Below, piece after piece: positions 1 through 6,649 of a stretch of DNA of 28,844 bases (position 1 is its first letter; every line of letters starts with the position of its first letter). Position numbers and translations under genes: made by a program. This DNA comes from an uncultured Eubacteriales bacterium (GTDB taxonomy: Bacteria; Bacillota; Clostridia; Oscillospirales; CAG-272), in the NCBI GenBank assembly GCA_900546695.1, contig URDX01000022.1, forward strand, positions 1-28,844, given 5' to 3'. Under the pieces are notes generated by a model. It was not told the DNA's origin and ran no database searches. It worked only from the letters and a program-made list of their open reading frames with translations.

Positions 1-8
1 TCTGCGCC

Positions 9-56
9 CGATTTCGCCGCGCGACGTACAATTGTACGCCTTGCGCGACGAAATCG
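9..56. repeat. Large imperfect inverted repeat at left edge
   Basis: The outer arms CGATTTCG (9-16) and CGAAATCG (49-56) are perfect complements, a CGCGC/GCGCG step follows inside, and the centre (25-38) is a perfect 14-base palindrome, CGTACAATTGTACG. The whole can fold into one long hairpin or cruciform. No gene is visible around it; the left neighbour is outside the window. It may be a dispersed palindromic element, but only one copy is seen here. Confidence 0.6.
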
Positions 57-62
57 AACACT

Positions 63-247
63 CCAAACGATTTTATCTATCCCTCACCGTTGTGTAGGCT
101 TAAAAAAACAGACCGAAAACCGCCTATGCCGTACAAACGTTCGGCATAGGCGGTTTTCGATGATTTTATATTTTCTTCACTGTCGTGGGATGTTAAAATC
201 ATCCGGAGAATGCTAAAACCGAATATTTCAAACGATTTTGTCTATCC
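63..247. repeat. Direct repeat pair (20 bp) in non-coding DNA
   Basis: Positions 63-82 and 228-247 match at 18 of 20 bases; both contain CAAACGATTTT followed by TCTATCC. The copies flank the terminator-like hairpin at 114-159. No coding region is credible in 1-366. The pair could be remnants of a dispersed repeat. Confidence 0.5.
114..159. terminator. Strong hairpin, probable bidirectional terminator
   Basis: A perfect 18-bp stem (114-131 with 142-159) encloses a 10-base loop. On the minus strand it is followed by GTCTG and seven T residues, a good intrinsic terminator tail. On the plus strand the tail is only moderately T-rich. It most likely ends transcripts from beyond the left edge and leftward read-through from the transaldolase gene. 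Confidence 0.65.
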
Positions 248-292
248 TATACCTGTCGGCGTGGGTGAAAGAACGCAGATTTAATTGTATAC

Positions 293-327
293 AAAAAGGA
301 AGAAACCGCAAGGCTTCTTCCTTTTTT
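293..327 (-). terminator. Intrinsic terminator after the transaldolase gene
   Basis: A 12-bp stem of AAAAAGGAAGAA (293-304) and its complement (315-326) has an inner CC-GCAA-GG cap resembling a GNRA tetraloop. Both strands have T runs after the stem. It lies about 40 bases past the stop of the minus-strand transaldolase gene, so that is its likely client. Confidence 0.75.
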
Positions 328-366
328 CGCACGGTGCGGGATCGTACAATTCGTGCATATGCGTAA

Positions 367-1044
367 TTATATCAAATCCTTTATCTTTTTGTCGGCGTAG
401 ACCGTTTCCCAATCTGCGGAGAAAGCGTCGATAGCCATAAGCGACATTGGGTGATAGAGCAGGTTATCAAAGAGGTCGGGGTTCAGGGTGACAGACTGTG
501 TTCCCGCCATGGTGATTTTATGAACCTGTTCAACGGTCTTGAACGACGCTGCGAGGACCTTTGTATCAAGACCCTGAGTGCGGAGCAGCTCGACTATCTC
601 GAGAACGACATTAACGCCGTCGGATACGATGTTATCGAGGCGGTTGACGTAGGGGGCAACGAAGTCGGCACCCGCCTTTGCTGCCATGAGCGCCTGCTGC
701 TGTGTGAAGATAGCGGTTTCGGTAACGCCGATACCCATCTTCTTTATCTCCTTTGTTGCCTTAAGACCCTCAGCGCAGATCGGCACCTTGATATAGAGGT
801 TTCCGCCTACATAGTCCTTGAGTGCGGCAGCCTCCTTGATCATGCCCTCTGCGGTGCTCGATGTCACCTGAATGTGGAGCATTCTGTCGTTGCCGATGAT
901 GTTTCTTATATCTTTAATGAGGGTACCGAAATCGGCCTTTTCTTTCGAGATGATGGTGGGGTTTGTTGTTACTCCGTCGATGGGGAAGAATTCGCAGCAG
1001 TGGCGGATTTTTTCGCGGTCGGCGGTATCAATAAGATACAGCAT
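367..1044 (-). CDS. Transaldolase-like / fructose-6-phosphate aldolase family protein
   Basis: This 225-residue protein belongs to the small TalC/MipB/FSA branch of transaldolases, TIM-barrel enzymes that form a Schiff base with dihydroxyacetone units in cytosolic sugar-phosphate metabolism. Visible family motifs are GVTTNPTII near residues 24-32, the NLYIKVP strand carrying the Schiff-base lysine (K86), YVNRLDN, and LAASFK. The length is normal for the subfamily. The ATG at 1044 is preceded by AGGAG at good spacing. The gene is monocistronic, with its own promoter at 1098-1126 and a terminator at 293-327. Whether it acts as true transaldolase or as F6P aldolase cannot be decided from sequence alone. 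Confidence 0.93.
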   Translation of the reverse strand: MLYLIDTADREKIRHCCEFFPIDGVTTNPTIISKEKADFGTLIKDIRNIIGNDRMLHIQVTSSTAEGMIKEAAALKDYVGGNLYIKVPICAEGLKATKEIKKMGIGVTETAIFTQQQALMAAKAGADFVAPYVNRLDNIVSDGVNVVLEIVELLRTQGLDTKVLAASFKTVEQVHKITMAGTQSVTLNPDLFDNLLYHPMSLMAIDAFSADWETVYADKKIKDLI

Positions 1045-1097
1045 TTTTTATCTCCTAACGCGCATTATTTCTTTTAGATACTTTATTACAAGCAAAG

Positions 1098-1126
1098 ATT
1101 ATACTACAAATTGCGCGCTTTTTCAA
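1098..1126 (-). promoter_or_regulatory. Sigma-A promoter of the transaldolase gene
   Basis: On the minus strand TTGAAA (1121-1126) and TATAAT (1098-1103) are separated by 17 bases, a near-consensus housekeeping promoter. It lies about 55 bases upstream of the ATG at 1044. Confidence 0.8.
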
Positions 1127-1212
1127 GGACAAAGAATAATAAATTTTCAGCCCCAGTCCCCTTGTTTTAATGCATAATAATCAATTACCGCAGTATGTGC
1201 GAAAACTTGCTC

Positions 1213-1242
1213 TTGACACGGTGCTGTGCTGTGTGATATAAT
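1213..1242 (+). promoter_or_regulatory. Sigma-A promoter of the riboswitch-fhs transcript
   Basis: TTGACA (1213-1218) and TATAAT (1237-1242) are consensus hexamers with an 18-base spacer. The predicted start, near 1249, is just upstream of the riboswitch aptamer, so leader and fhs form one transcript. Confidence 0.85.
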
Positions 1243-1254
1243 GGCTGCAGAGAA

Positions 1255-1331
1255 AAGGGATCCTTTGCTACCGGCGGATTTTTGCAGAGCACTGCAAGGA
1301 AACAAGGGATCGATCGCCGACCGCCTGGGCA
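1255..1331 (+). ncRNA. ZTP riboswitch (pfl motif)
   Basis: The aptamer matches the known ZTP/ZMP-binding pfl motif. It has a 5' domain with CCGGCGGAT (1271-1279), a small hairpin TTGCAG/CTGCAA (1282-1297), GGGATCGATCGCCGA (1306-1320), and the highly conserved 3' element CCGCCTGGGCA (1321-1331). GGCGGAT pairs with GATCGCC. The family senses Z nucleotides that build up when 10-formyl-tetrahydrofolate is short. Its position directly before formate-tetrahydrofolate ligase fits this role exactly. Confidence 0.93.
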
Positions 1332-1371
1332 CAGCTGTGGTATCCGTACCGTATGCTGTGCCCGTTTTTTT
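1327..1371 (+). terminator. Regulated intrinsic terminator of the ZTP riboswitch
   Basis: GGGCACAGC (1327-1335) pairs with GCTGTGCCC (1355-1363), followed by seven T residues (1365-1371). The first arm begins inside the conserved 3' aptamer element. Ligand binding should therefore hold GGGC in the aptamer and prevent terminator formation, an ON switch as in other ZTP riboswitches. Confidence 0.88.
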
Positions 1372-1397
1372 GCGGCGGATGAACGGAGGAGATAATA

Positions 1398-3074
1398 ATG
1401 GCGCAGAAGTCCGATATTGAAATAGCACAGAACGTGACCCCGGAGGATATTACCGTAATTGCCGAGCGCGCGCACATCGCGCCCGAATATATCGAGCAGT
1501 ACGGCAAAACAAAAGCAAAGGTAGACACGGCGCTGCTGAAAGACAGCGAGCGTGAGCGCGGAAAGCTCGTTCTCGTTACCGCGATAAACCCGACCCCTGC
1601 GGGCGAGGGCAAGACGACGACAACCATAGGTCTGGCTGACGGGCTGCGCAGGATAGGAAAGGATGCATCGGTCGCGCTGCGTGAGCCGTCGCTCGGGCCC
1701 GTTTTCGGAGTAAAGGGCGGCGCTGCGGGCGGCGGCTATGCTCAGGTAATCCCGATGGATGATATCAATCTCCATTTTACGGGCGATTTTCACGCGATAG
1801 GCGCGGCGAACAATCTTCTTGCCGCGATGCTTGACAACCATATTCATCAGGGCAACGCTCTCGGAATCGACCCCCGCAGCATAACATGGAAGCGCTGCGT
1901 TGACATGAACGACCGTCAGCTGCGTTCGGTCGTAGACGGTCTGGGCGGCAAAACTAACGGCGTACCGCGTGAGGACGGCTTTGATATCACCGTTGCGAGC
2001 GAGGTCATGGCGGTGCTCTGTCTTTCAACGTCGATCTCCGACCTGCGCGAGCGGCTGGGCAGAATAATCGTCGGCTACAGCTATTCGGGCGAGCCGATAA
2101 CCGCAGCCGATCTGCATGCACAGGGTGCTATGACCGCGTTGCTGCGTGATGCCATCAAGCCGAATCTTGTGCAGACGCTTGAGGGCACGCCCGCATTTGT
2201 GCACGGTGGACCGTTTGCTAACATCGCGCACGGCTGCAACTCGGTCATGGCTACCGAGCTCTCGCTGCGGCTCAGCGATTATACCGTTACCGAGGCGGGC
2301 TTCGGTGCCGATCTCGGCGCGGAAAAATTTCTTGATATTAAGTGCCGCGCGACGTCGCTTGTGCCCGACGCGGTCGTAATCGTCGCGACCGTTCGTGCGC
2401 TTAAACTGCACGGCGGGCTTGACCGCTCTGCGCTCGGTGAGGAGAATTTCGAGGCGCTCGGCCTCGGTATACCGAATCTGCTGCGACATGTTTCCAACAT
2501 CAAGAATGTCTACGGTCTCCCGTGCGTCGTTGCGATAAACCGTTTTCCGACCGATACCGACGCTGAGATTGACTACATAATTTCCCGCTGCCGTGAGCTC
2601 GGCGTAAACACAAAGCTGTCTACGGTATGGGCAGACGGCGGTGCGGGCGGAGAAGAGCTCGCGCGCGAGGTCGTCAGGCTCTGCGAGAGCGAGCAGGGAA
2701 GCTTCAGCTACTCGTATGAGCTCGGTCTCGGTATCGCCGACAAGGTGCGTACGGTCGTGCGCCGCGTATACGGCGGCGACGATATCGACATTACCACCGC
2801 TGCAGCAAAGCAGATAGCGCGGCTTGAGGAGCTCGGCTTCGGGGGGCTGCCCGTATGCATTGCAAAGACGCAATACAGCTTCTCCGACGACCCGAAAAAG
2901 CTCGGCGCGCCCGAGGGCTTCCGCATTACCGTCAAGAATGTCCGCGTGTCAGCGGGCGCGGGCTTTATCGTTGTGATGACAGGCGATATAATGACCATGC
3001 CCGGGCTGCCCAAGAGCCCGGCGGCGGAGTGTATCGACGTTGACGATAACGGCAGAATAGTCGGTCTGTTCTGA
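1398..3074 (+). CDS. fhs: Formate--tetrahydrofolate ligase
   Basis: This 558-residue protein has the usual length of the enzyme that joins formate and tetrahydrofolate using ATP to give 10-formyl-THF, in cytosolic one-carbon metabolism. The P-loop (TPAGEGKTTTT, about residues 66-76) and surrounding NPTPAGEGK are clear. Other family blocks include REPSLGPVFG, GGAAGGGYAQV, DMNDR, TEAGFGADLG and the C-terminal GDIMTMPGLPKSP. GGAGGAG precedes the ATG at ideal distance. Transcription comes from the 1213-1242 promoter and is gated by the ZTP riboswitch and terminator. No other folate gene is adjacent, so it appears monocistronic. It is convergent with the TetR gene across the hairpin at 3108-3145. 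Confidence 0.97.
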   Translation: MAQKSDIEIAQNVTPEDITVIAERAHIAPEYIEQYGKTKAKVDTALLKDSERERGKLVLVTAINPTPAGEGKTTTTIGLADGLRRIGKDASVALREPSLGPVFGVKGGAAGGGYAQVIPMDDINLHFTGDFHAIGAANNLLAAMLDNHIHQGNALGIDPRSITWKRCVDMNDRQLRSVVDGLGGKTNGVPREDGFDITVASEVMAVLCLSTSISDLRERLGRIIVGYSYSGEPITAADLHAQGAMTALLRDAIKPNLVQTLEGTPAFVHGGPFANIAHGCNSVMATELSLRLSDYTVTEAGFGADLGAEKFLDIKCRATSLVPDAVVIVATVRALKLHGGLDRSALGEENFEALGLGIPNLLRHVSNIKNVYGLPCVVAINRFPTDTDAEIDYIISRCRELGVNTKLSTVWADGGAGGEELAREVVRLCESEQGSFSYSYELGLGIADKVRTVVRRVYGGDDIDITTAAAKQIARLEELGFGGLPVCIAKTQYSFSDDPKKLGAPEGFRITVKNVRVSAGAGFIVVMTGDIMTMPGLPKSPAAECIDVDDNGRIVGLF

Positions 3075-3107
3075 TTACCGACGGCAAAATCCGAAGCGCA
3101 AAAAAGA

Positions 3108-3145
3108 CTGCGTACCGAGCGGAGTATATCCGATGCGGTAGGCAG
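3108..3145. terminator. Bidirectional terminator between fhs and the TetR gene
   Basis: CTGCGTACCG (3108-3117) pairs with CGGTAGGCAG (3136-3145) with one mismatch, extended inside by CGGA/TCCG. An A run before the stem gives a T tail on the minus strand, and the plus side continues into CCTTTGTGTTTT. It sits between two convergent genes, as expected for a shared terminator. Confidence 0.65.
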
Positions 3146-3216
3146 CCTTTGTGTTTTGTGAAGCTTCTGTTTTTTCGTGAAGTCTGTCACGGTGAAGCTT
3201 TCGTTTTTCCGTTATA

Positions 3217-3816
3217 TCAGTGCTCGCTGCGCCTGTCGCCGATAAATGCCGAAAGCCCCGAGCAACACAACCGCCCGACCGTCTCGGGCAACCCGTCAAA
3301 ATCCGGTGCCCCGCCCGAAGCGCATCTGCTGCGATACACGGCTATCACACCCGACACGGCAAAGTCGACCGAGGCGCCGAGCTTTCCTTCGGGTATGTCG
3401 GTATTTTCCGCGAGCAGTCGATGTATGCTGTCGCGTATCTGCTGTCGCAGCTTTACGGCAAGCGCGGAGCTCTCGCAGAGATGAAACAGCGGAGAGTAGA
3501 AGCCGGCATTACGGTTTATCATCGAGCAGAGCCCGTGAAAAACGAGATACGTGTCGGCGGCGCAGCCGCGCGCCTCGAGCTCGTGCGCAGTCGCGGCAAG
3601 GTCGGAGATCAGCTCGTTTTCTATCTCTTCGACTATCTGATAGACCCCGCGGTAGTAGTTATATATCGTTTTTCTGTTGATGAGTGCGCGGTCGGCTATA
3701 TCCTTTACGGTAATGCTGTCGAGATCCTTCTCGGTCAGCAGCTCGGAGAATGACGTTCGTATGGCTTTTTTCGTTTTTATTACCCGCAGATCGGGATGCT
3801 TGCCTGATTGCAACAT
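3217..3816 (-). CDS. TetR/AcrR family transcriptional regulator
   Basis: This protein of about 199 residues has a TetR-type N-terminal HTH: TKKAIRTSFSELL, then ITVKDIADRALINRKTIYNYY, the diagnostic recognition segment. The C-terminal half is helical and resembles the TetR_C families found with DhaS-like regulators, so its ligand is not readable. A GTG at 3825 would add three residues, but AAGGTG lies six bases before the ATG at 3816, so the ATG is preferred. The gene is divergent from the lipid-type operon starting at 4201, and promoters for both directions lie in the 3897-4080 interval. Control of that operon and of itself is a reasonable inference. A membrane-lipid or acyl-group ligand would fit the context but is not shown. 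Confidence 0.9.
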   Translation of the reverse strand: MLQSGKHPDLRVIKTKKAIRTSFSELLTEKDLDSITVKDIADRALINRKTIYNYYRGVYQIVEEIENELISDLAATAHELEARGCAADTYLVFHGLCSMINRNAGFYSPLFHLCESSALAVKLRQQIRDSIHRLLAENTDIPEGKLGASVDFAVSGVIAVYRSRCASGGAPDFDGLPETVGRLCCSGLSAFIGDRRSEH

Positions 3817-3896
3817 TTTCAGCACCTTTTTTAGAAATTATGTAAGACGAACGGAGTTTTCTGCCGCGCTGCACAGCCGATAAGCGATACTTTTGC

Positions 3897-3931
3897 TTGA
3901 TTTATATACAAAATTGTGCTACAATGTACAA
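3897..3931. promoter_or_regulatory. Overlapping divergent promoters upstream of the TetR gene
   Basis: On the plus strand TTGATT (3897-3902), a 17-base spacer and TACAAT (3920-3925) form a good promoter. On the minus strand TTGTAC (3926-3931), 17 bases and TATATA (3903-3908) form another, reading into the TetR gene. Short ATTGT/ACAAT half-sites lie within, so a regulator bound here could act on both. Confidence 0.5.
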
Positions 3932-3989
3932 TAAGCCTCGAAAGTAGCGAAAGTGTAAATTAATCTACGTGGTACCCCGACAGTGTCCG

Positions 3990-4018
3990 TTGCCGCGAAT
4001 TCATGTCTATATTATAAT
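3990..4018 (+). promoter_or_regulatory. Probable promoter of the HD-CmpB-GT-PlsY operon
   Basis: TTGCCG (3990-3995) and TATAAT (4013-4018) have a 17-base spacer. Transcription would begin near 4025 and leave a leader of about 175 bases before the ATG at 4201. Its -10 element lies in the left arm of the inverted repeat at 4003-4067. Confidence 0.6.
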
Positions 4019-4067
4019 TATCATGGAGAACGGTGTTCTACGTACCTTGAATTATAATATAAAACAT
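4003..4067. repeat. Inverted repeat carrying two opposed -10 elements
   Basis: The arms 4003-4019 and 4050-4067 are near-perfect complements of about 18 bases (core ATATTATAATT at 4009-4019 and AATTATAATAT at 4050-4060) around a 30-base centre. Each arm holds a TATAAT reading toward the other. A dimeric regulator bound to both arms could control both promoters. Confidence 0.65.
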
Positions 4068-4080
4068 GGTCATCCGTCAA
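4051..4080 (-). promoter_or_regulatory. Minus-strand promoter facing the operon promoter
   Basis: On the minus strand TTGACG (4075-4080), an 18-base spacer and TATAAT (4051-4056) form a near-consensus promoter. It reads toward the TetR gene with a leader of about 230 bases and runs head-on into the plus promoter at 3990-4018. Confidence 0.6.
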
Positions 4081-4200
4081 GCGGGGACGGGGCGGATTTT
4101 GAAAAATATTTTCGATTTTTTCGGGTTTAACCTCGAAGTAAAATTAATTTCGGCAATTCGGTCGACCGATGAAAAAGCGCGCGGCGCAGGGAGAGAATAA

Positions 4201-4686
4201 ATGCGAAAGAAATATGATGCCGAGAAAGCGGTGCAACTGCTCGGCGGAGATATACTTGCATCGAAGGGGATGCAGCTCGAGCGCGGATTTTATCAGCACG
4301 GCAGTGTCACCGTTTATGAGCATTCGCTCGCCGTTGCCGTGATGTGCGTGCGGCTGAGCCGATTTATGCGTATAAAGACCGATCTGCGGGCGCTTGTTCG
4401 CGGGGCGCTGCTGCATGATTATTTTCTCTATGACTGGCATATTCCCGACCCGTCTCACCGTCTGCACGCATTTACGCATCCGCGCAGGGCACTTATGAAT
4501 GCCCGCCGCGACTTTGCGATCGGCGGAACGGAGGGCAATATGATACTCTCGCACATGTTTCCCATGAGTACGGTCGTGCCGCGCTGCCGTGAGAGTCTGT
4601 TTTTATGCACGGCGGATAAGATTTGTGCAGCACGCGAGACATTCGCGGGCATTATAGAACGCATCGGAAGAAAAAGGAGCAGATAA
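4201..4686 (+). CDS. HD domain-containing hydrolase
   Basis: This 161-residue protein is a compact HD-superfamily metal-dependent phosphohydrolase. Visible metal ligands are H41 (VYEHSLAV), H72-D73 (ALLHDYFLYDW), and later H93, H118 and D139 (TADK). No second domain is present and the substrate cannot be read; members of this small clostridial group are uncharacterised. GGGAGA lies just upstream of the ATG. It is the first gene of a plus-strand operon: the next ATG follows its stop by two bases, and the two downstream junctions overlap. Position next to lipid-synthesis genes suggests a phospholipid- or nucleotide-related substrate, which is inference only. Confidence 0.82.
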   Translation: MRKKYDAEKAVQLLGGDILASKGMQLERGFYQHGSVTVYEHSLAVAVMCVRLSRFMRIKTDLRALVRGALLHDYFLYDWHIPDPSHRLHAFTHPRRALMNARRDFAIGGTEGNMILSHMFPMSTVVPRCRESLFLCTADKICAARETFAGIIERIGRKRSR

Positions 4687-4688
4687 TT

Positions 4689-5546
4689 ATGGAATTTTTC
4701 GATACTCTTTGCAGAGTCATCTTTTATTTTATGATTTACAGTGTCGTCGGATGGATATATGAAACGACGCTTTGCTCAATAACCGACCGTCGTTTTGTCA
4801 ATCGCGGATTTCTCAACGGACCGTACTGCCCCATCTACGGCAGCGGTGCGCTGCTCGACGTACTTGTTCTCGGCAGGATAGAGAATCCGTTTCTGCTGTT
4901 TATACTCGGCGTGCTCGTCACATGCTCGCTCGAATATCTAACTTCATATGTGATGGAGAAGCTTTTCAAGGCGCGCTGGTGGGATTATTCTGACAAAAAA
5001 TTCAATATAGGCGGGCGCGTCTGCCTGCTCGGCGCGGTGGTTTTCGGCCTATTTTCGGTCGTGCTCATAAAGCTGCTGCACCCCGCGGTGCGCAGTCTTG
5101 CGGACATGCTCCCCGATGCTATGCTGTATATCATCTCGTGTGTTTTTGCTGTCGGGTTTATCGTCGATCTTGCAGTTACCGTTGCAGGCTTCGCTTCATT
5201 CAATAAGCGTCTCGAAGAGCTCTCGCACACGCTTGCAGAGTTGCGCAGCGATGCTGTGGAAAAGCTCTCTGAGCTTGGTTTCGGAGCGGCAGGAAAGCTC
5301 TCCGAGCTCGGCACGGAAGCTGCCGACAAGCTCCGCAGCTCTTCTGCCGCAACGCGTGCAAAGCTCAACAGCGTATACGAGAGCTTTACCGAGCGGCTGA
5401 ATCTTCAGCAGCGCAGAATGCTTTCCGCATTCCCGAAGCTGCGCTCTGCAAGTCATAACACAACGCTTTTCGAAATAAAGCAGCGTATCCGTGACCGCAG
5501 AAATCGCGGACGCGGCAAACGCGAAAATGACGGAGACAAACAATGA
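4689..5546 (+). CDS. CmpB-like putative ABC-transporter permease (PF06541-type) with repeat tail
   Basis: This 285-residue integral membrane protein belongs to the PF06541 type often labelled putative ABC transporter permease, function unknown. The N-terminal half carries its signature, FFYSVVGWIYET-like (residues 14-26 here), RRFVNRGFLNGPYCPIYG, and about five membrane segments. Residues 188-242 form a soluble tail of five 11-residue repeats with KL or RL at a fixed place, probably a long amphipathic helix. AAGGAG precedes the ATG at 4689; longer in-frame starts would overlap the HD gene and lack a site. No ATP-binding partner is nearby, so a transporter role is doubtful. The stop overlaps the next start (ATGA). 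Confidence 0.85.
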   Translation: MEFFDTLCRVIFYFMIYSVVGWIYETTLCSITDRRFVNRGFLNGPYCPIYGSGALLDVLVLGRIENPFLLFILGVLVTCSLEYLTSYVMEKLFKARWWDYSDKKFNIGGRVCLLGAVVFGLFSVVLIKLLHPAVRSLADMLPDAMLYIISCVFAVGFIVDLAVTVAGFASFNKRLEELSHTLAELRSDAVEKLSELGFGAAGKLSELGTEAADKLRSSSAATRAKLNSVYESFTERLNLQQRRMLSAFPKLRSASHNTTLFEIKQRIRDRRNRGRGKRENDGDKQ

Positions 5547-6649
5547 AGGTACTGATACTCAGCTGCGATACCGGGTGCGGTCACAACAGCGCAGCCGCTG
5601 CGATTGCGGACGAGCTTGCGCGCCGCGGGATAGAGCATCATGTCTTTGACCCGCTGACGCTCGGCGGCAAGCACACCGACCGCATAGTTTCGTCGTCGTA
5701 TACGGGCATGCTGCGAAAAGCGCCGTCAGCTTTCGGCGCTATATACCGCGCAGGAGACCTTTACAGCTCGACCGGGATAACGTCGCCCATCTACCTTGCT
5801 AACGCAATGTACGCAAAGCGCCTGAATGCCTATATCATGGGCGGCTGCTATGACCGCGTTATATGCACGCATCTGTTTGCGATGGAGGCTATGACCGCGA
5901 TTAAGCGCCGTCTCGGCGGCAGCGTGCCGTGCTACGGGGTAATGACCGACTATACCTGCGTTCCGTTCTTTGCAGAGACGCAGCTTGACGGCTATTTTAT
6001 CCCGCACGAGGATCTGCGAGAGGAGCATGTCAAAAAGGGCATACCTTGCGACCGCATATGGTGCACGGGAATTCCCGTACGCGAGCGCTTTACCCATCAT
6101 ACCGACAAAGCGGAGGCGAGAGCCGCGCTCGGGCTGCCCGCAGATGCGGAGATTGCCCTTGTAATGAGCGGCGGGGTAGGGTGCGGAAATATCGGAGATA
6201 TATGCAGTGCGCTCCTGAAAAAGCAGACAGGTAAACTTGCCGTATATGTTCTCACGGGGCGGAACGCGCAGATGAAGCAGGAGCTTGACGGGCGTTTTTC
6301 CGACGTGCCCGCGCTGCACACCGTTTCGTTCACCGATAAGGTCAATCTGTATATGAACGCCTCGGATGTCATGATATCAAAGCCCGGCGGGCTGACGAGC
6401 ACCGAGGCGGCGGTATCGGGGATACCGCTCGTTCAGCTGTTGACATATACGGGCTGTGAAAAGAAGAATATCGAGTTTTTCTCCTCGCACGGAATGTCCG
6501 CACAGGCGGAATCGCCTGAGGATGCTGCCGAGAAGGCGGCGGAGCTGATACGCGACCGCGAGAAAGCGGAGGCTATGCTGCTCGCGCAGCGCAGGAACGC
6601 ATCGCCCGAAGCGGCACGAATAATTGTTGAGAAGGTGACGGAGCAGTGA
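5543..6649 (+). CDS. MGDG-synthase/UgtP-like glycosyltransferase
   Basis: This 368-residue GT-B protein resembles processive diacylglycerol glycosyltransferases (UgtP/YpfP and plant MGDG synthase), which move a sugar from a UDP-sugar to diacylglycerol at the membrane. The N-terminal block SCDTGCGHNSAA (residues 7-18) is the MGDG_synth signature. The C-terminal block ISKPGGLTSTEA is the nucleotide-sugar site. It overlaps the upstream gene by ATGA and the downstream PlsY-like gene by GTGA, so translation is coupled. The likely product is a glycolipid; the exact sugar and processivity cannot be told from sequence. Confidence 0.9.
   Translation: MKVLILSCDTGCGHNSAAAAIADELARRGIEHHVFDPLTLGGKHTDRIVSSSYTGMLRKAPSAFGAIYRAGDLYSSTGITSPIYLANAMYAKRLNAYIMGGCYDRVICTHLFAMEAMTAIKRRLGGSVPCYGVMTDYTCVPFFAETQLDGYFIPHEDLREEHVKKGIPCDRIWCTGIPVRERFTHHTDKAEARAALGLPADAEIALVMSGGVGCGNIGDICSALLKKQTGKLAVYVLTGRNAQMKQELDGRFSDVPALHTVSFTDKVNLYMNASDVMISKPGGLTSTEAAVSGIPLVQLLTYTGCEKKNIEFFSSHGMSAQAESPEDAAEKAAELIRDREKAEAMLLAQRRNASPEAARIIVEKVTEQ

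Noticed and set aside
451..1077. Long plus-strand open frame opposite the transaldolase gene
   Set aside because: It lacks a ribosome site and family motifs; the opposite strand has a complete, recognisable enzyme.
4003..4067. Invertible promoter switch
   Set aside because: No invertase gene is nearby and inversion of the 30-base centre would leave both promoters essentially unchanged.
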